This document shows, in pieces, positions 16,421 through 23,514 of a stretch of DNA of 64,000 nucleotides. Source of the DNA: a virus. The notes below the pieces were generated by a model. The model ran no database searches. It worked only from the letters and a program-made list of their open reading frames with translations, and was not told the origin of the DNA. The position numbers and the translations under genes are program-made. The stretch covers positions 1-64,000 of IMG/VR virus record IMGVR_UViG_3300036846_001111; one strand, written 5' to 3'. Numbering within the stretch: position 1 is the stretch's first letter; every line of letters starts with the position of its first letter.

Positions 16421-16730
16421 ACTCTGTCCCGTCGTAAGCTCTTGATCCTGCAGGCCTTTTTGGCGTTTTGGGACAGAGTGGACAGACGGGACGCCGTTCT
16501 CCCAAGAAGGGCATGCGTTTTTGAAATGCTCCTGCGGGCGCGTAGCGTCAAATAATTGACGTCCGCGGATAGGCCTGCGCGGCCCCCACAAACAGGGCCA
16601 CCCGTCCTATCGTCCGCCCAAAGCCGACTTTTATCCTGTGCGCGTATATACTGTCCCATCTGTCCCTTTGTCCCATAGCAATAAAAACAACGCCTTGACC
16701 GGGACAGACTGGGACAGACCCGGGACAGAC
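16421..16730. repeat. Cluster of GGGACAGA repeats, candidate operator or origin iterons
   Basis: Copies: ACTCTGTCCC (16421-16430) and its inverse GGGACAGAGT (16470-16479), a second partial copy GGACAGACGGGACG just after it, three inverted copies CTGTCCC/CTGTCCC/TTGTCCC spaced about 9 bp (16651-16674), and three direct copies GGGACAGAC (16701-16730) spaced 10-11 bp, that is one helical turn. Only this intergenic region has them. This pattern is typical of binding sites for an oligomeric regulator or replication initiator. Confidence 0.8.
16645..16673 (-). promoter_or_regulatory. Possible late promoter toward terminase
   Basis: Minus-strand TATATA (16650-16645) has GGGACA as a weak -35 with an 18 bp spacer, and the spacer is made of the GGGACAGA repeats. 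If active it would transcribe the terminase genes with a 260 nt leader, and binding of a factor to the repeats would control it directly. The -35 match is poor. Confidence 0.3.
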
Positions 16731-16846
16731 CGGCCCTCAACAGAGCGCATCCATCAACACCACAGAGCGCAACCGTCCGCTCACTGAGCACATGCGCCCA
16801 CCACACCCTCCCCCGCTTCATGTCAAACTGCCGCATCAACACCAGC

Positions 16847-16875
16847 TTGACACATACGCCGCACACCCTTACAAA
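16847..16875 (+). promoter_or_regulatory. Promoter of the first early operon
   Basis: TTGACA (16847-16852), a 17 bp spacer and TACAAA (16870-16875). It is the only early promoter without the AGGAC/GTCCT palindrome, so its control may differ from that of the other eight. The first gene starts at 16922. Confidence 0.6.
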
Positions 16876-16921
16876 GGCTGCACACCACACGGCGCCACGC
16901 CAGACGAAAGACCCGCCCGCC

Positions 16922-17263
16922 ATGACCGCCACCTACGCCACCGAGGCCGGCCGCAAGACCTGGGACGCCATGACCGACGCCGAGCGCGACCAGCGCAACG
17001 TCGAGGCCTGGGACGCCTGCTGCAGCCGCCTGCGCGACGCCTTGCGTGACGCCGAGGACCGGGGCGAGGCGATCGACCTCGACGAGGCCAAGGCGCGCGT
17101 CGAGGCCCGCATCGCCGTCGAGATGACCGAGAACACCCGCCTCGTCCGCCGTGGTCAGCGCACCCGCGCCACGCGCAGCGATCGCGACAGCGCCCAGTGG
17201 GCCGCCCACCGCAACGCCGACCTCGGCCTCGACCTCGGCATGCTCTGGGACGTCGAACTCTAG
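16922..17263 (+). CDS. Early protein, 113 aa
   Basis: ATG at 16922 (MTATYATEAGRKTWDAM); an upstream in-frame start at 16820 would lie before the predicted transcription start. It is a highly charged helical protein (RLRDALRDAEDRGEAIDLDEAKARV) with probable coiled coil. The family was not recognised. As the first rightward gene it is likely made right after DNA entry. Confidence 0.6.
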   Translation: MTATYATEAGRKTWDAMTDAERDQRNVEAWDACCSRLRDALRDAEDRGEAIDLDEAKARVEARIAVEMTENTRLVRRGQRTRATRSDRDSAQWAAHRNADLGLDLGMLWDVEL

Positions 17264-17307
17264 GCCACCCGGCCAGCCCCTCACCCCTCACCGCCAGGAG
17301 TCACCCC

Positions 17308-17508
17308 ATGCAAATCCACCTCACCCGCGAAGGCTACCTGCCCGCCGGCCTGACCACGTTCTGGGTGGTCGAGGCCTGGGCCCGCCACGCCACCGTGCAC
17401 GGCCGCTTCACCACCCGCCTGGAGGCCGACGCCTGCGCCCTGGCGCACCGCAGCCGCTTCGGCCCCGACCCGGTCATCCGCCAGATGGAGATGGCCCGGC
17501 CGGGCTGA
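17308..17508 (+). CDS. Early protein, 66 aa
   Basis: ATG at 17308 with CAGGAG 7 nt upstream. Small mixed protein with an aromatic strand (TTFWVVEAWARHATVHGRF). The family was not recognised. It is in the first early operon. Confidence 0.6.
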   Translation: MQIHLTREGYLPAGLTTFWVVEAWARHATVHGRFTTRLEADACALAHRSRFGPDPVIRQMEMARPG

Positions 17509-17535
17509 CGCCCTGCGTCACCTGACCGCACAAAC

Positions 17536-17569
17536 AGGACTTTACGTCCTGCACAGACCCCGGTAGAGT
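17536..17569 (+). promoter_or_regulatory. Early promoter-operator P1
   Basis: Palindrome AGGAC-TTTAC-GTCCT (17536-17550) contains the -35 TTTACG; a 17 bp spacer is followed by TAGAGT (17564-17569). It drives the gene at 17597 with a leader of about 20 nt. It is one of eight matching copies. Confidence 0.8.
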
Positions 17570-17596
17570 GCACGGGTCAACGAGGAGACACGCCAG

Positions 17597-17806
17597 ATGA
17601 CCGCGGCCGACCAGTTCACCATCATCCAAGAGGACGCCACCCGGTTCATGCCGCATGACCCGACCGGCGTGGAATACGAGCACTTCGTCTACGCCGAGAT
17701 GGGCCACAAGCACCCGCTGACCGGCGCGCCGCAGAAGACCCTGGTCTGCCGGGGTACGAAAGCCGCCTGCGAAGCCTTCATCAGCCTGCGGCTGGCGGCG
17801 CTCTAA
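17597..17806 (+). CDS. Early protein, 69 aa
   Basis: ATG at 17597, preceded by the leader element GGAGACACGCCAG shared with other early genes. Acidic small protein (FTIIQEDATRFMPHD, VYAEMGHKHPLTG). The family was not recognised. It is the only gene directly behind promoter P1. Confidence 0.65.
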   Translation: MTAADQFTIIQEDATRFMPHDPTGVEYEHFVYAEMGHKHPLTGAPQKTLVCRGTKAACEAFISLRLAAL

Positions 17807-17918
17807 CCGCCCGGGCGCATCGGGAGGCCCACCCACTCGCGCTGAACGCGCCCAAGCCGGGAGCCCGCCAGGGTGGCCCGGCCGAGGGCGTGCAACCACA
17901 CGCCAGGAGTCACCCGTC

Positions 17919-18527
17919 ATGGGCGCCTACATCTACGTCACCAAGCCGAGCCACGTCGCCACCGCCGTCGTCGAGATCGACGGCGTGCGCTCCGAGACCG
18001 AGGTCGCGCTCTACCGCTACGCCTTCAAGCCGTACCACTGGGACGAGCGGCTCAACGCCCGCATGCGCTTCTCCAGCGGCGCGCTGGCCTGCGCCGCCGC
18101 CTACGACCGCAGCGGCAAGGCGGTGCCCGCCTACGGCGTGTTCTTCGACGACGAGGCGGCCGAGGTCTACGCGGCCGGCCGCACCGACGCCAACGGCTGC
18201 TTCCTGACCCACGGCGCCGTCGAGGTGGTCGACGACACCCGCACCAGCCGCGGCCGCGTGGTGCGCTGGGTGCGCCTGCCCAAGGGCGTCACCGAGGGCC
18301 GCATGCCTCTCGATCGGCGGCTGACGCCGACCACCGTGCTGCAGGTGCAGCCCAAGCCGGCCGCGGCCTTGAGCCCCAACGCCCCGGCGTTCTGGACCCG
18401 GCTGGCCGACAAGGCGACCGGCGAGGTGCAGCCGCAGTGGACGCTGGTGCGCACCCAGGCGGACCTCGAACGCCTCGCGCTCAGCTACGGCGTGCTGGTC
18501 GAGCCCGCCCCCGCGGGGGCGCTCTGA
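17919..18527 (+). CDS. Early protein, 202 aa, with a C-terminal module duplicated later
   Basis: ATG at 17919 with CAGGAG upstream. The N-terminal half is beta-rich (YIYVTKPSHVATAVVEIDG). The C-terminal half (about residues 131-195) begins DRRLTPTTVLQVQP and aligns by eye with the entire 75 aa protein at 20826-21053 (DRRLTPTTVLMIQP, then FW-RL-D-A-GE-QP-WTL), so one arose from the other. The family is otherwise unknown. Confidence 0.7.
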   Translation: MGAYIYVTKPSHVATAVVEIDGVRSETEVALYRYAFKPYHWDERLNARMRFSSGALACAAAYDRSGKAVPAYGVFFDDEAAEVYAAGRTDANGCFLTHGAVEVVDDTRTSRGRVVRWVRLPKGVTEGRMPLDRRLTPTTVLQVQPKPAAALSPNAPAFWTRLADKATGEVQPQWTLVRTQADLERLALSYGVLVEPAPAGAL

Positions 18528-18748
18528 TGGGCGCCCCCTGGCCCGGCATCTCGCTGGAGGTGCGCTGCGCGGCGCTGATCGAGGGCGCGCACCTGTGGAC
18601 CCAGGCGACGCACACGCAGGGCGCCGCCCAGGCGGCCGCTGACGCCCGCTGGAAGGCCTGGAGGGCCCGCTGGGGCCCGCGCATGGCCGAGGCCGCCCAG
18701 GCGCTGCAGGCGAACGCCTGGGTGCGGGCGCGGGACTTCGTCGCCTGA
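18527..18748 (+). CDS. Early protein, 73 aa
   Basis: ATG at 18527 overlaps the upstream stop (TGATG). Trp/Ala-rich helical protein (AAADARWKAWRARWGPRMAE). The family was not recognised. It ends the first early transcription unit; two hairpins follow. Confidence 0.6.
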   Translation: MGAPWPGISLEVRCAALIEGAHLWTQATHTQGAAQAAADARWKAWRARWGPRMAEAAQALQANAWVRARDFVA

Positions 18749-18753
18749 CGCCA

Positions 18754-18786
18754 GGGGGGACAACCGCGAATCCGGGTTGTCCCCCC
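18754..18786 (+). terminator. Strong hairpin ending the first early unit
   Basis: GGGGGGACAACC (18754-18765) pairs perfectly with GGTTGTCCCCCC (18775-18786) around a 9 nt loop. There is no T-run, only a C tract, so the terminator role is likely but could need Rho. It separates the 18527 gene from promoter P2. Confidence 0.6.
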
Positions 18787-18802
18787 CCGCATCCCCAGAA
18801 CC

Positions 18803-18819
18803 TCGCGAACAATTCGCGA
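18803..18819. terminator. Second hairpin before P2
   Basis: TCGCGAA-CAA-TTCGCGA followed by AGTTTTGGGG, with partly matching flanks, just upstream of promoter P2. A similar CCCCAAAACCTCG sequence lies before P3 (about 20157). It may be a back-up terminator. Confidence 0.45.
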
Positions 18820-18854
18820 AGTTTTGGGGCCCTGCGTCCGCCCGCCGCACAAAC

Positions 18855-18888
18855 AGGACTTGACGTCCTACCATCACCCCGGTATTGA
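18855..18888 (+). promoter_or_regulatory. Early promoter-operator P2 (ardC)
   Basis: Palindrome AGGAC-TTGAC-GTCCT (18855-18869), -35 TTGACG, 17 bp spacer, -10 TATTGA (18883-18888). It drives ardC at 18918. In the leader, CGTCA and TGACG flank the AGAGGAG ribosome site and could fold over it. Confidence 0.85.
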
Positions 18889-18917
18889 TGTTCTCGTCAA
18901 GAGGAGATGACGACCCC

Positions 18918-19811
18918 ATGAAGACCGACGAACTCTTCCGCACGATCACCGACCGCATCGTCGCCCAGATGGAAGCCGGCGTGCGGCCGTGGGCGCGGCC
19001 CTGGTCGGAGCGCACCACGGCGGCCGACTACGCGCTGCCGCACAACATCGCCGGGCGCCCCTACCGCGGCGCGAACATGTTCTGGCTGGCGATGGCGCAG
19101 AGCGCCCGCGGCTACACCTCGCCGGTGTGGCTGACCTTCAATCAGGCCAAGAAGGCCGGCGGCAACGTCAAGAAGGGCGAGGTCGGCACCCCGGTGTTCT
19201 TCTGGAAGTTCGACGAGAAGGTCGACCCGAAGACCAAGAAGAAGACGAAGACGGTGTGGGCCAAGGGCTACACGGTGTTCAACATCGCGCAGGTCGAGGG
19301 CGTCAAGGTCCCGGCGCGCCGCGAGCGCACCGCCGCCGAGCGCCACGCCGAGGCCGAAGCGCTGATGGCCTCGACCGGCGCCGACATCCACTTCGGCGGC
19401 AACCGCGCCTGCTTCATCCCGGCGCTGGACATGGTGCAGCTACCGGTGCGCGAGGCCTTCAAGGCGCCCGATTTCTTCTACGCCACCGCGTTCCATGAAC
19501 TGGGCCACTGGACCGGCCACAAGACCCGGCTCGACCGCGAGTTCGGCAAGCGCTTCGGCGATCAGGCCTACGCCTTCGAGGAACTGGTGGCTGAACTGAC
19601 CGCGGCCTTCGTCACCGGCACCCTCGGCCTCGCCAACCCCGAGCGCGAGGACCACGCGGCCTACCTGACGAACTGGCTGCAGGTGCTGAAGGGCGACCCC
19701 AAGGCGTTCATCACCGCAGCCGGCAAGGCCCAGGCCGCCGCCGACTACATCCTGGCCAAGGCCGAGGCCAGCGACGAGGACGTCGACGCCGACCACGCCG
19801 AGGCCGCCTAG
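18918..19811 (+). CDS. ardC: ArdC-type antirestriction protein
   Basis: 297 aa. ATG at 18918 follows AGAGGAG; an upstream in-frame start lies inside the -10. The N-terminal domain (about 1-135) is the ArdC ssDNA-binding type, with PHNIAGRPYRGANMFWLAM and a KKGEVGTPVFFWKF core. The C-terminal zincin domain has HELGHWTGH (193-201) with a further Glu in EELVAELTAAF (about 221-231) as third metal ligand. Known ArdC proteins protect incoming DNA from type I restriction. The gene has its own early promoter, which suits protection at entry. The protease activity of the family is inferred from the motif. Confidence 0.88.
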   Translation: MKTDELFRTITDRIVAQMEAGVRPWARPWSERTTAADYALPHNIAGRPYRGANMFWLAMAQSARGYTSPVWLTFNQAKKAGGNVKKGEVGTPVFFWKFDEKVDPKTKKKTKTVWAKGYTVFNIAQVEGVKVPARRERTAAERHAEAEALMASTGADIHFGGNRACFIPALDMVQLPVREAFKAPDFFYATAFHELGHWTGHKTRLDREFGKRFGDQAYAFEELVAELTAAFVTGTLGLANPEREDHAAYLTNWLQVLKGDPKAFITAAGKAQAAADYILAKAEASDEDVDADHAEAA

Positions 19812-19880
19812 CGCCAGCCCCACCACCAGCCAGCGGCCGATCGGCCGCTGGCGCCCCCTTCCAGCCCCGAGGAGAGCCTG

Positions 19881-20102
19881 ATGGCCCGCTACGCCCTGAT
19901 CACCGTTGACCCCAACAGCCACACCCGCTCTGTGGTGAGCCTGCACCGCTCACTGCGCACGGCCGGCAAGGCCTACCAGCACCTTGCCTACGCCCGCTGG
20001 TCGTTCGTCGCCGAGCGCGACGAGCGCCTCGGCACCTGGGCGCTGCGCGGCGAGGCCGGCGACGTCACCAGCCTCGCCTGCGACGCCGCCAACGCCGCGT
20101 AG
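19881..20102 (+). CDS. Early protein, 73 aa
   Basis: ATG at 19881 with GAGGAGAG upstream. It starts with a beta strand (ARYALITVDPNSHTRSVVSL), then a basic helix. The family was not recognised. It is cotranscribed with ardC. Confidence 0.6.
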   Translation: MARYALITVDPNSHTRSVVSLHRSLRTAGKAYQHLAYARWSFVAERDERLGTWALRGEAGDVTSLACDAANAA

Positions 20103-20225
20103 GGGGGGCGGATCGCCTCCCCCGCCGGGGCGGATCGCCGCCTTGACAGGTGTCAACCCCAAAACCTCGGCGAATCTGGATGGGGTTATGGGGTGCGTCA
20201 ATCTGCGCATCCTCATCCATCATGC

Positions 20226-20259
20226 CGGACTTGACGTCCTGGCAACTCCCCTGTACAAG
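20226..20259 (+). promoter_or_regulatory. Early promoter-operator P3
   Basis: CGGAC-TTGAC-GTCCT (20226-20240; one base off the palindrome), -35 TTGACG, 17 bp spacer, -10 TACAAG (20254-20259). Upstream lies GGGTGCGTCAATCTGCGCAT (from about 20188), an element also found before P4. Confidence 0.8.
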
Positions 20260-20285
20260 GGAGAGGTCGAACGGAGGACACGCCA

Positions 20286-20552
20286 GTGCACGTCAAACAC
20301 CTGACCATCAGCGGCCGCGCCAACGGCGGCATGGGCGCGCCGGCCACCGGCATCGTCGTGTTCAGCGATGGCCGCGCCTACGAGTGGTTCACGCTGATCG
20401 AGCACGACCCGATCAGCGGCACCTACAAGCACATGGGCCAGTACCGCTTCGCCGGGGCCCGCAAGGCGCCCGGCGGCGGCTACGCGCTGCGCGTCACCTT
20501 CGCCAGCCGCCCCCGCGAGGTGGCGCTGATCGAGGCGCTCGCCGGCAACTGA
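20286..20552 (+). CDS. Early protein, 88 aa
   Basis: GTG start at 20286, directly behind the shared leader element CACGCCAG. Beta-rich small protein (IVVFSDGRAYEWFTLIEHD) with a Gly-rich turn. The family was not recognised. It is driven by P3. Confidence 0.65.
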   Translation: MHVKHLTISGRANGGMGAPATGIVVFSDGRAYEWFTLIEHDPISGTYKHMGQYRFAGARKAPGGGYALRVTFASRPREVALIEALAGN

Positions 20553-20607
20553 CCCCGCCAAGCGCGCCCGCGCGGCGCGCCCCCCTCTCACACGCCAGGA
20601 GACCACC

Positions 20608-20829
20608 ATGTCCCAAGAGTTCGCCCGCGGCATCCACACCGCCCGCTGCGTCACCCTCGCCCAGTTGAAGGCGGCCATCGAGTCGATGGAAATCGCCGCG
20701 CTGATCGAGGGCGCCAGCCCCGACGAGGTCTACGTGAACACCTCGCAGGCCCCGAGCGCCGCCTTCACCCTGGTGGAGCGCACGCTGACCGACGGCTCCA
20801 AGGTCTACGACGTCGAGGTGGGCGCATGA
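20608..20829 (+). CDS. Early protein, 73 aa
   Basis: ATG at 20608 with CAGGAG 9 nt upstream. Acidic alpha/beta protein (AQLKAAIESMEIAALIEG, then FTLVERTLTDGSKVYDVEV). The stop overlaps the next start by 4 bp (ATGA). The family was not recognised. Confidence 0.65.
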   Translation: MSQEFARGIHTARCVTLAQLKAAIESMEIAALIEGASPDEVYVNTSQAPSAAFTLVERTLTDGSKVYDVEVGA

Positions 20830-21053
20830 CCCGCGATCGGCGCCTGACGCCGACCACCGTGCTGATGATCCAGCCGCGCCACAGCGCCACCGATCCCGGC
20901 GGCTTCTGGATGCGGCTGGTCGACCCGGCCAGCGGCGAGGCGCAGCCCGAGTGGACGCTGGCCGCCGACCGCTGGGCGGTGCAGCACTACGCCGACAGCT
21001 TCGGCGTGCAGGTCAAGATCGACCCCGAAACCGGAGAGGACTCCGACCAATGA
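20826..21053 (+). CDS. Early protein, 75 aa, paralogue of the 17919 C-terminus
   Basis: ATG overlaps the previous stop. The whole protein resembles the C-terminal third of the 202 aa protein at 17919-18527, with DRRLTPTTVLMIQP, FWMRLVDPASGEAQPEWTL and an acidic end. It is therefore a free-standing copy of a domain, although its function is unknown. Confidence 0.7.
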   Translation: MTRDRRLTPTTVLMIQPRHSATDPGGFWMRLVDPASGEAQPEWTLAADRWAVQHYADSFGVQVKIDPETGEDSDQ

Positions 21054-21511
21054 CCAAGCTTCCCCCCATCGTGCTCACCGTGGCCGCCGCCGAGGCCGCC
21101 CTGGCCGAGGCGCGCGACGCCCTCACCGAGGCCCAGGCGGCGCACAGCGCCGCGCAGCGGGCCTTCCGCGACGCCAGGGAGGCCGAGAAGGCCCAGCGCG
21201 AGCGCGACGCCCGCAACCGCACCAGCCGCGATCGCCGCAAGGCCCAGGCGCTGGCCAAGCGCTACGGCGTCTCGATCGAGCGCGAGGACTACGGCGACGG
21301 CCGCTACGGCTACTGGGTGCTGGGCCCCTGGAGCATCTACGGCGACGGCGACGGCATCGCCGACACCGAACAGTTCCCGCTGGGCAAGGTGGTCCGCGCC
21401 GACCCCTGCGAGGGCGATCACATCGCCTACGACTGGTCGGAGGTGCTGCACAACATCGGCATCTACGTGGCCGACATCGAGGCCTCCAAGGCCAAGCCAG
21501 AGGAGGGCTGA
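21050..21511 (+). CDS. Early protein with N-terminal coiled coil, 153 aa
   Basis: ATG at 21050 (ATGA overlap). The N-terminal half is a continuous Ala/Glu/Arg coiled coil (about residues 10-70, EAALAEARDALTEAQAAHSA). The C-terminal half is a small acidic aromatic domain (GDGRYGYWVLGPWSIYGDGD). The family was not recognised. Confidence 0.65.
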   Translation: MTKLPPIVLTVAAAEAALAEARDALTEAQAAHSAAQRAFRDAREAEKAQRERDARNRTSRDRRKAQALAKRYGVSIEREDYGDGRYGYWVLGPWSIYGDGDGIADTEQFPLGKVVRADPCEGDHIAYDWSEVLHNIGIYVADIEASKAKPEEG

Positions 21512-21560
21512 CCACTGCGCCGGGCGGGTGCGTCAACTTGCGCATGCGCCTGTTACAAGT

Positions 21561-21594
21561 AGGACTTGATGTCCTGACCCGACCCCTGTAGAAG
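21561..21594 (+). promoter_or_regulatory. Early promoter-operator P4
   Basis: AGGAC-TTGAT-GTCCT (21561-21575), -35 TTGATG, 17 bp spacer, -10 TAGAAG (21589-21594). GGGTGCGTCAACTTGCGCAT lies just upstream (from about 21527) and matches the element before P3. Confidence 0.8.
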
Positions 21595-21631
21595 GAGGGG
21601 GTCGGGCAGGACCGCCCGGGAGACACGCCAG

Positions 21632-22009
21632 ATGACCACCCGCACCACCCTCGCCCGCGCCTGCGCCTACGTCGGCATCACCGGCCGCAAGCTGGGCCTC
21701 AAGGTCGACACCCGCATCGCGCTGTACGACTACGCCGACTTCGTGAAGGGCGCCGACGGCCTGCACAGCGAGGTGCTGAACGACGCCGGCCGCGCCCTGG
21801 CCGAGACCTCGCCGCTCTGGAAGGCGCACGCGGCGCTGGTCGCCCGCGGCTTCCACCTCGACCGCAACACCCGCCGCCAGCGGCCGAGCTACCTGCACTA
21901 CGCCATGTGGGACGAGGACGCCCGCCGCCACCGCACGGCCTTCATCGCGAACGGCCAAGCCTACGTCCCGAGCCCGATCGGCAGCACCTACCTGCCGCTC
22001 GCCGTCTGA
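21632..22009 (+). CDS. Early protein, 125 aa
   Basis: ATG at 21632, directly behind GGAGACACGCCAG. Mixed protein with Tyr/Asp/His-rich stretches (RIALYDYADFVKGADGLHSE, then YLHYAMWDEDARRHR). The family was not recognised. It is driven by P4. Confidence 0.65.
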   Translation: MTTRTTLARACAYVGITGRKLGLKVDTRIALYDYADFVKGADGLHSEVLNDAGRALAETSPLWKAHAALVARGFHLDRNTRRQRPSYLHYAMWDEDARRHRTAFIANGQAYVPSPIGSTYLPLAV

Positions 22010-22020
22010 GGAGAGACCCT

Positions 22021-22569
22021 ATGACCACCGAGACCATCCCCGCCCCGGCCGACCTGCACGGCCAGTTCACCGTCGACGTCGATGGCAAGCGCTACGACGC
22101 CAGCTTCCACAAAGGCCGGCCCTGCGCGCTCAGCGTCACCTACCGGACACAGCCCGGCTTCCGCCGCAACAGCGGCCAGCGGCAGACGCGCCGCGTCTGG
22201 TCGACGACCTACACCAACCCCGACGCCCCGACCGGCCGCGCCGCCGAAATCTTCGCGATGGTCTGCGACCCGGCCAAGGCCGCCAAGGCTGGCGCCCACG
22301 TCGAGACGCCCGAAGAGCGCTCGGCCCGCTGGCGGCGCGCGGACGACAAGCGGGCGGCTGACGATCGCCGGATGGCCGCAGCGGCCAAGGTGAGCGCCGC
22401 CGCGCCGGCCCTGCTGGCCGCCCTGGAGCGCCTCGCCGACGCGCAGCTACCCTTCAAGCTGCAGCCCGGCGAGAGCCGCATGGAGGCGTCGATCCGTTGG
22501 GGCGACGAGCGCAACGCAGCGCACGCGCACGCCCTCACGGTGATCGCCGCCGCCAAGGGAGACGCCTGA
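22021..22569 (+). CDS. Early protein, 182 aa
   Basis: ATG at 22021 with GAGGAGAG upstream. The N-terminus is a beta domain (HGQFTVDVDGKRYDASFHKG) with an Arg/Gly-rich loop. The C-terminal half is an Ala-rich helical tail typical of phage coiled-coil extensions (AAKVSAAAPALLAALERLAD). The stop overlaps the next start. The family was not recognised. Confidence 0.65.
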   Translation: MTTETIPAPADLHGQFTVDVDGKRYDASFHKGRPCALSVTYRTQPGFRRNSGQRQTRRVWSTTYTNPDAPTGRAAEIFAMVCDPAKAAKAGAHVETPEERSARWRRADDKRAADDRRMAAAAKVSAAAPALLAALERLADAQLPFKLQPGESRMEASIRWGDERNAAHAHALTVIAAAKGDA

Positions 22570-22763
22570 TGACCCAAGCCGAAGCCACCGAACTGAAGGA
22601 CTTCATCGAGGGCCTGTGCGGCTGCGAGAGCGTCAGCCTGCGGCGTCGCCGCCTGGGCGGCAGCGGCTACGCGATCACCGTCCGCATGGTCGACACGCCG
22701 CCGCGCACCTACGCCAGCCACGCGCGGGCGTTCGCCGCCTACTGCGCCGGGGGCGAGGATTGA
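22569..22763 (+). CDS. Early protein, 64 aa
   Basis: ATG overlaps the previous stop by 1 bp (TGATG). Small protein with a Cys pair (GLCGCESVSLRRRRLGG) and a basic middle. The family was not recognised. It is coupled to both neighbours. Confidence 0.6.
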   Translation: MTQAEATELKDFIEGLCGCESVSLRRRRLGGSGYAITVRMVDTPPRTYASHARAFAAYCAGGED

Positions 22764-23413
22764 TGGCCGCGCCCATCATCCTGACTGACGGGCCGCCCCC
22801 CGAGCGCCACGCGGCGCGGGTGGTGGCCGAGATGTGCCGCTGGCTGGCCCGCGACCAGTGGCGCGTCGGCGCGCGGCTCAGCCAGCGCATCCGCGGCAAG
22901 GCCAAGGGCCTGGGCAATCCGAAGGCTCAGCGCCGCTTCATGGCGCGGCTGGCGAAGGACCCGGACCTCGGGCTGCTGGCGGTGCAGGTGCAGCCCGGCA
23001 AGCGCGGCCGGGCGGTGATGATGTTTCTCTCTTGGATGCTGGTGCAGCCGCACACCAGCGCGGAGATCAAAGAGGGCGACCCGATCCCCGACAAGCCGTG
23101 GCTGGCCTGCCACCTCGACGTGATGAACCTGAAGGACAAGGCCGCCAGCTTCGGCCGCCGCATCGTCACCTTCACCCACCACGCCCTGCAGCGGCTGGCC
23201 GAGCGCTGCGGCGCGCGCACCGTCGACGACCTCTTGGAGGCGCTGCGCGAGGTGGCGTTCTGGTTCTTCGACAACCGGCCGAAGGACCGCGGGCCCACCC
23301 TCTACGTGCCGCTCGCCGGCGCCGGCGTCGCGGTGATCGTCTGGACCGAGGCGCACTACTGGCTGGTCAAGACGGTGCTTCCGGCCCCGGCAGAATCCGC
23401 TTCCGACTTTTGA
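22763..23413 (+). CDS. Early protein, 216 aa
   Basis: ATG at 22763 (TGATG coupling). The N-terminus is a basic helix-rich region (RLSQRIRGKAKGLGNPKAQR). The middle has TFTHHALQRLAERCGARTVD (about residues 138-157), then a beta domain ending IVWTEAHYWLVKTVL. It could be a nuclease- or toxin-like fold, but no signature was certain. It is the last gene before P5. Confidence 0.65.
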   Translation: MAAPIILTDGPPPERHAARVVAEMCRWLARDQWRVGARLSQRIRGKAKGLGNPKAQRRFMARLAKDPDLGLLAVQVQPGKRGRAVMMFLSWMLVQPHTSAEIKEGDPIPDKPWLACHLDVMNLKDKAASFGRRIVTFTHHALQRLAERCGARTVDDLLEALREVAFWFFDNRPKDRGPTLYVPLAGAGVAVIVWTEAHYWLVKTVLPAPAESASDF

Positions 23414-23454
23414 CCTGGGCGGATGCGGCAACTTGTCAGCACGCCTTCAGCAAA

Positions 23455-23488
23455 AGGACTTGACGTCCTGTCATCACCCCGCTACAAA
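23455..23488 (+). promoter_or_regulatory. Early promoter-operator P5
   Basis: AGGAC-TTGAC-GTCCT (23455-23469), -35 TTGACG, 17 bp spacer, -10 TACAAA (23483-23488) in the context GCTACAAAGC, very near the Caulobacter housekeeping -10. It drives the zinc-protein gene at 23515. Confidence 0.85.
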
Positions 23489-23514
23489 GCTCTCACACGC
23501 CAGGAGCCACGCCA

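Larger units (their letters stand above)
16385..16921. other. Divergent control region between late and early genes
   Basis: About 540 bp noncoding region, more AT-rich than its surroundings, between the leftward terminase genes and the rightward early genes. It contains the GGGACAGA repeat cluster (16421-16730), a small inverted repeat CGTCAA-N4-TTGACG (16547-16562), and the promoter of the first early operon (16847-16875). Nothing in it looks coding on either strand. Confidence 0.7.

Noticed and set aside
16547-16562. CGTCAA-N4-TTGACG as a ninth early operator
   Set aside because: Shares TTGACG but lacks AGGAC/GTCCT and has no -10 on either strand.
20141-20154. TTGACA-GG-TGTCAA before P3 as another promoter
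   Set aside because: It has a perfect inverted repeat but no -10 at 16-18 bp; kept only as part of the upstream region.
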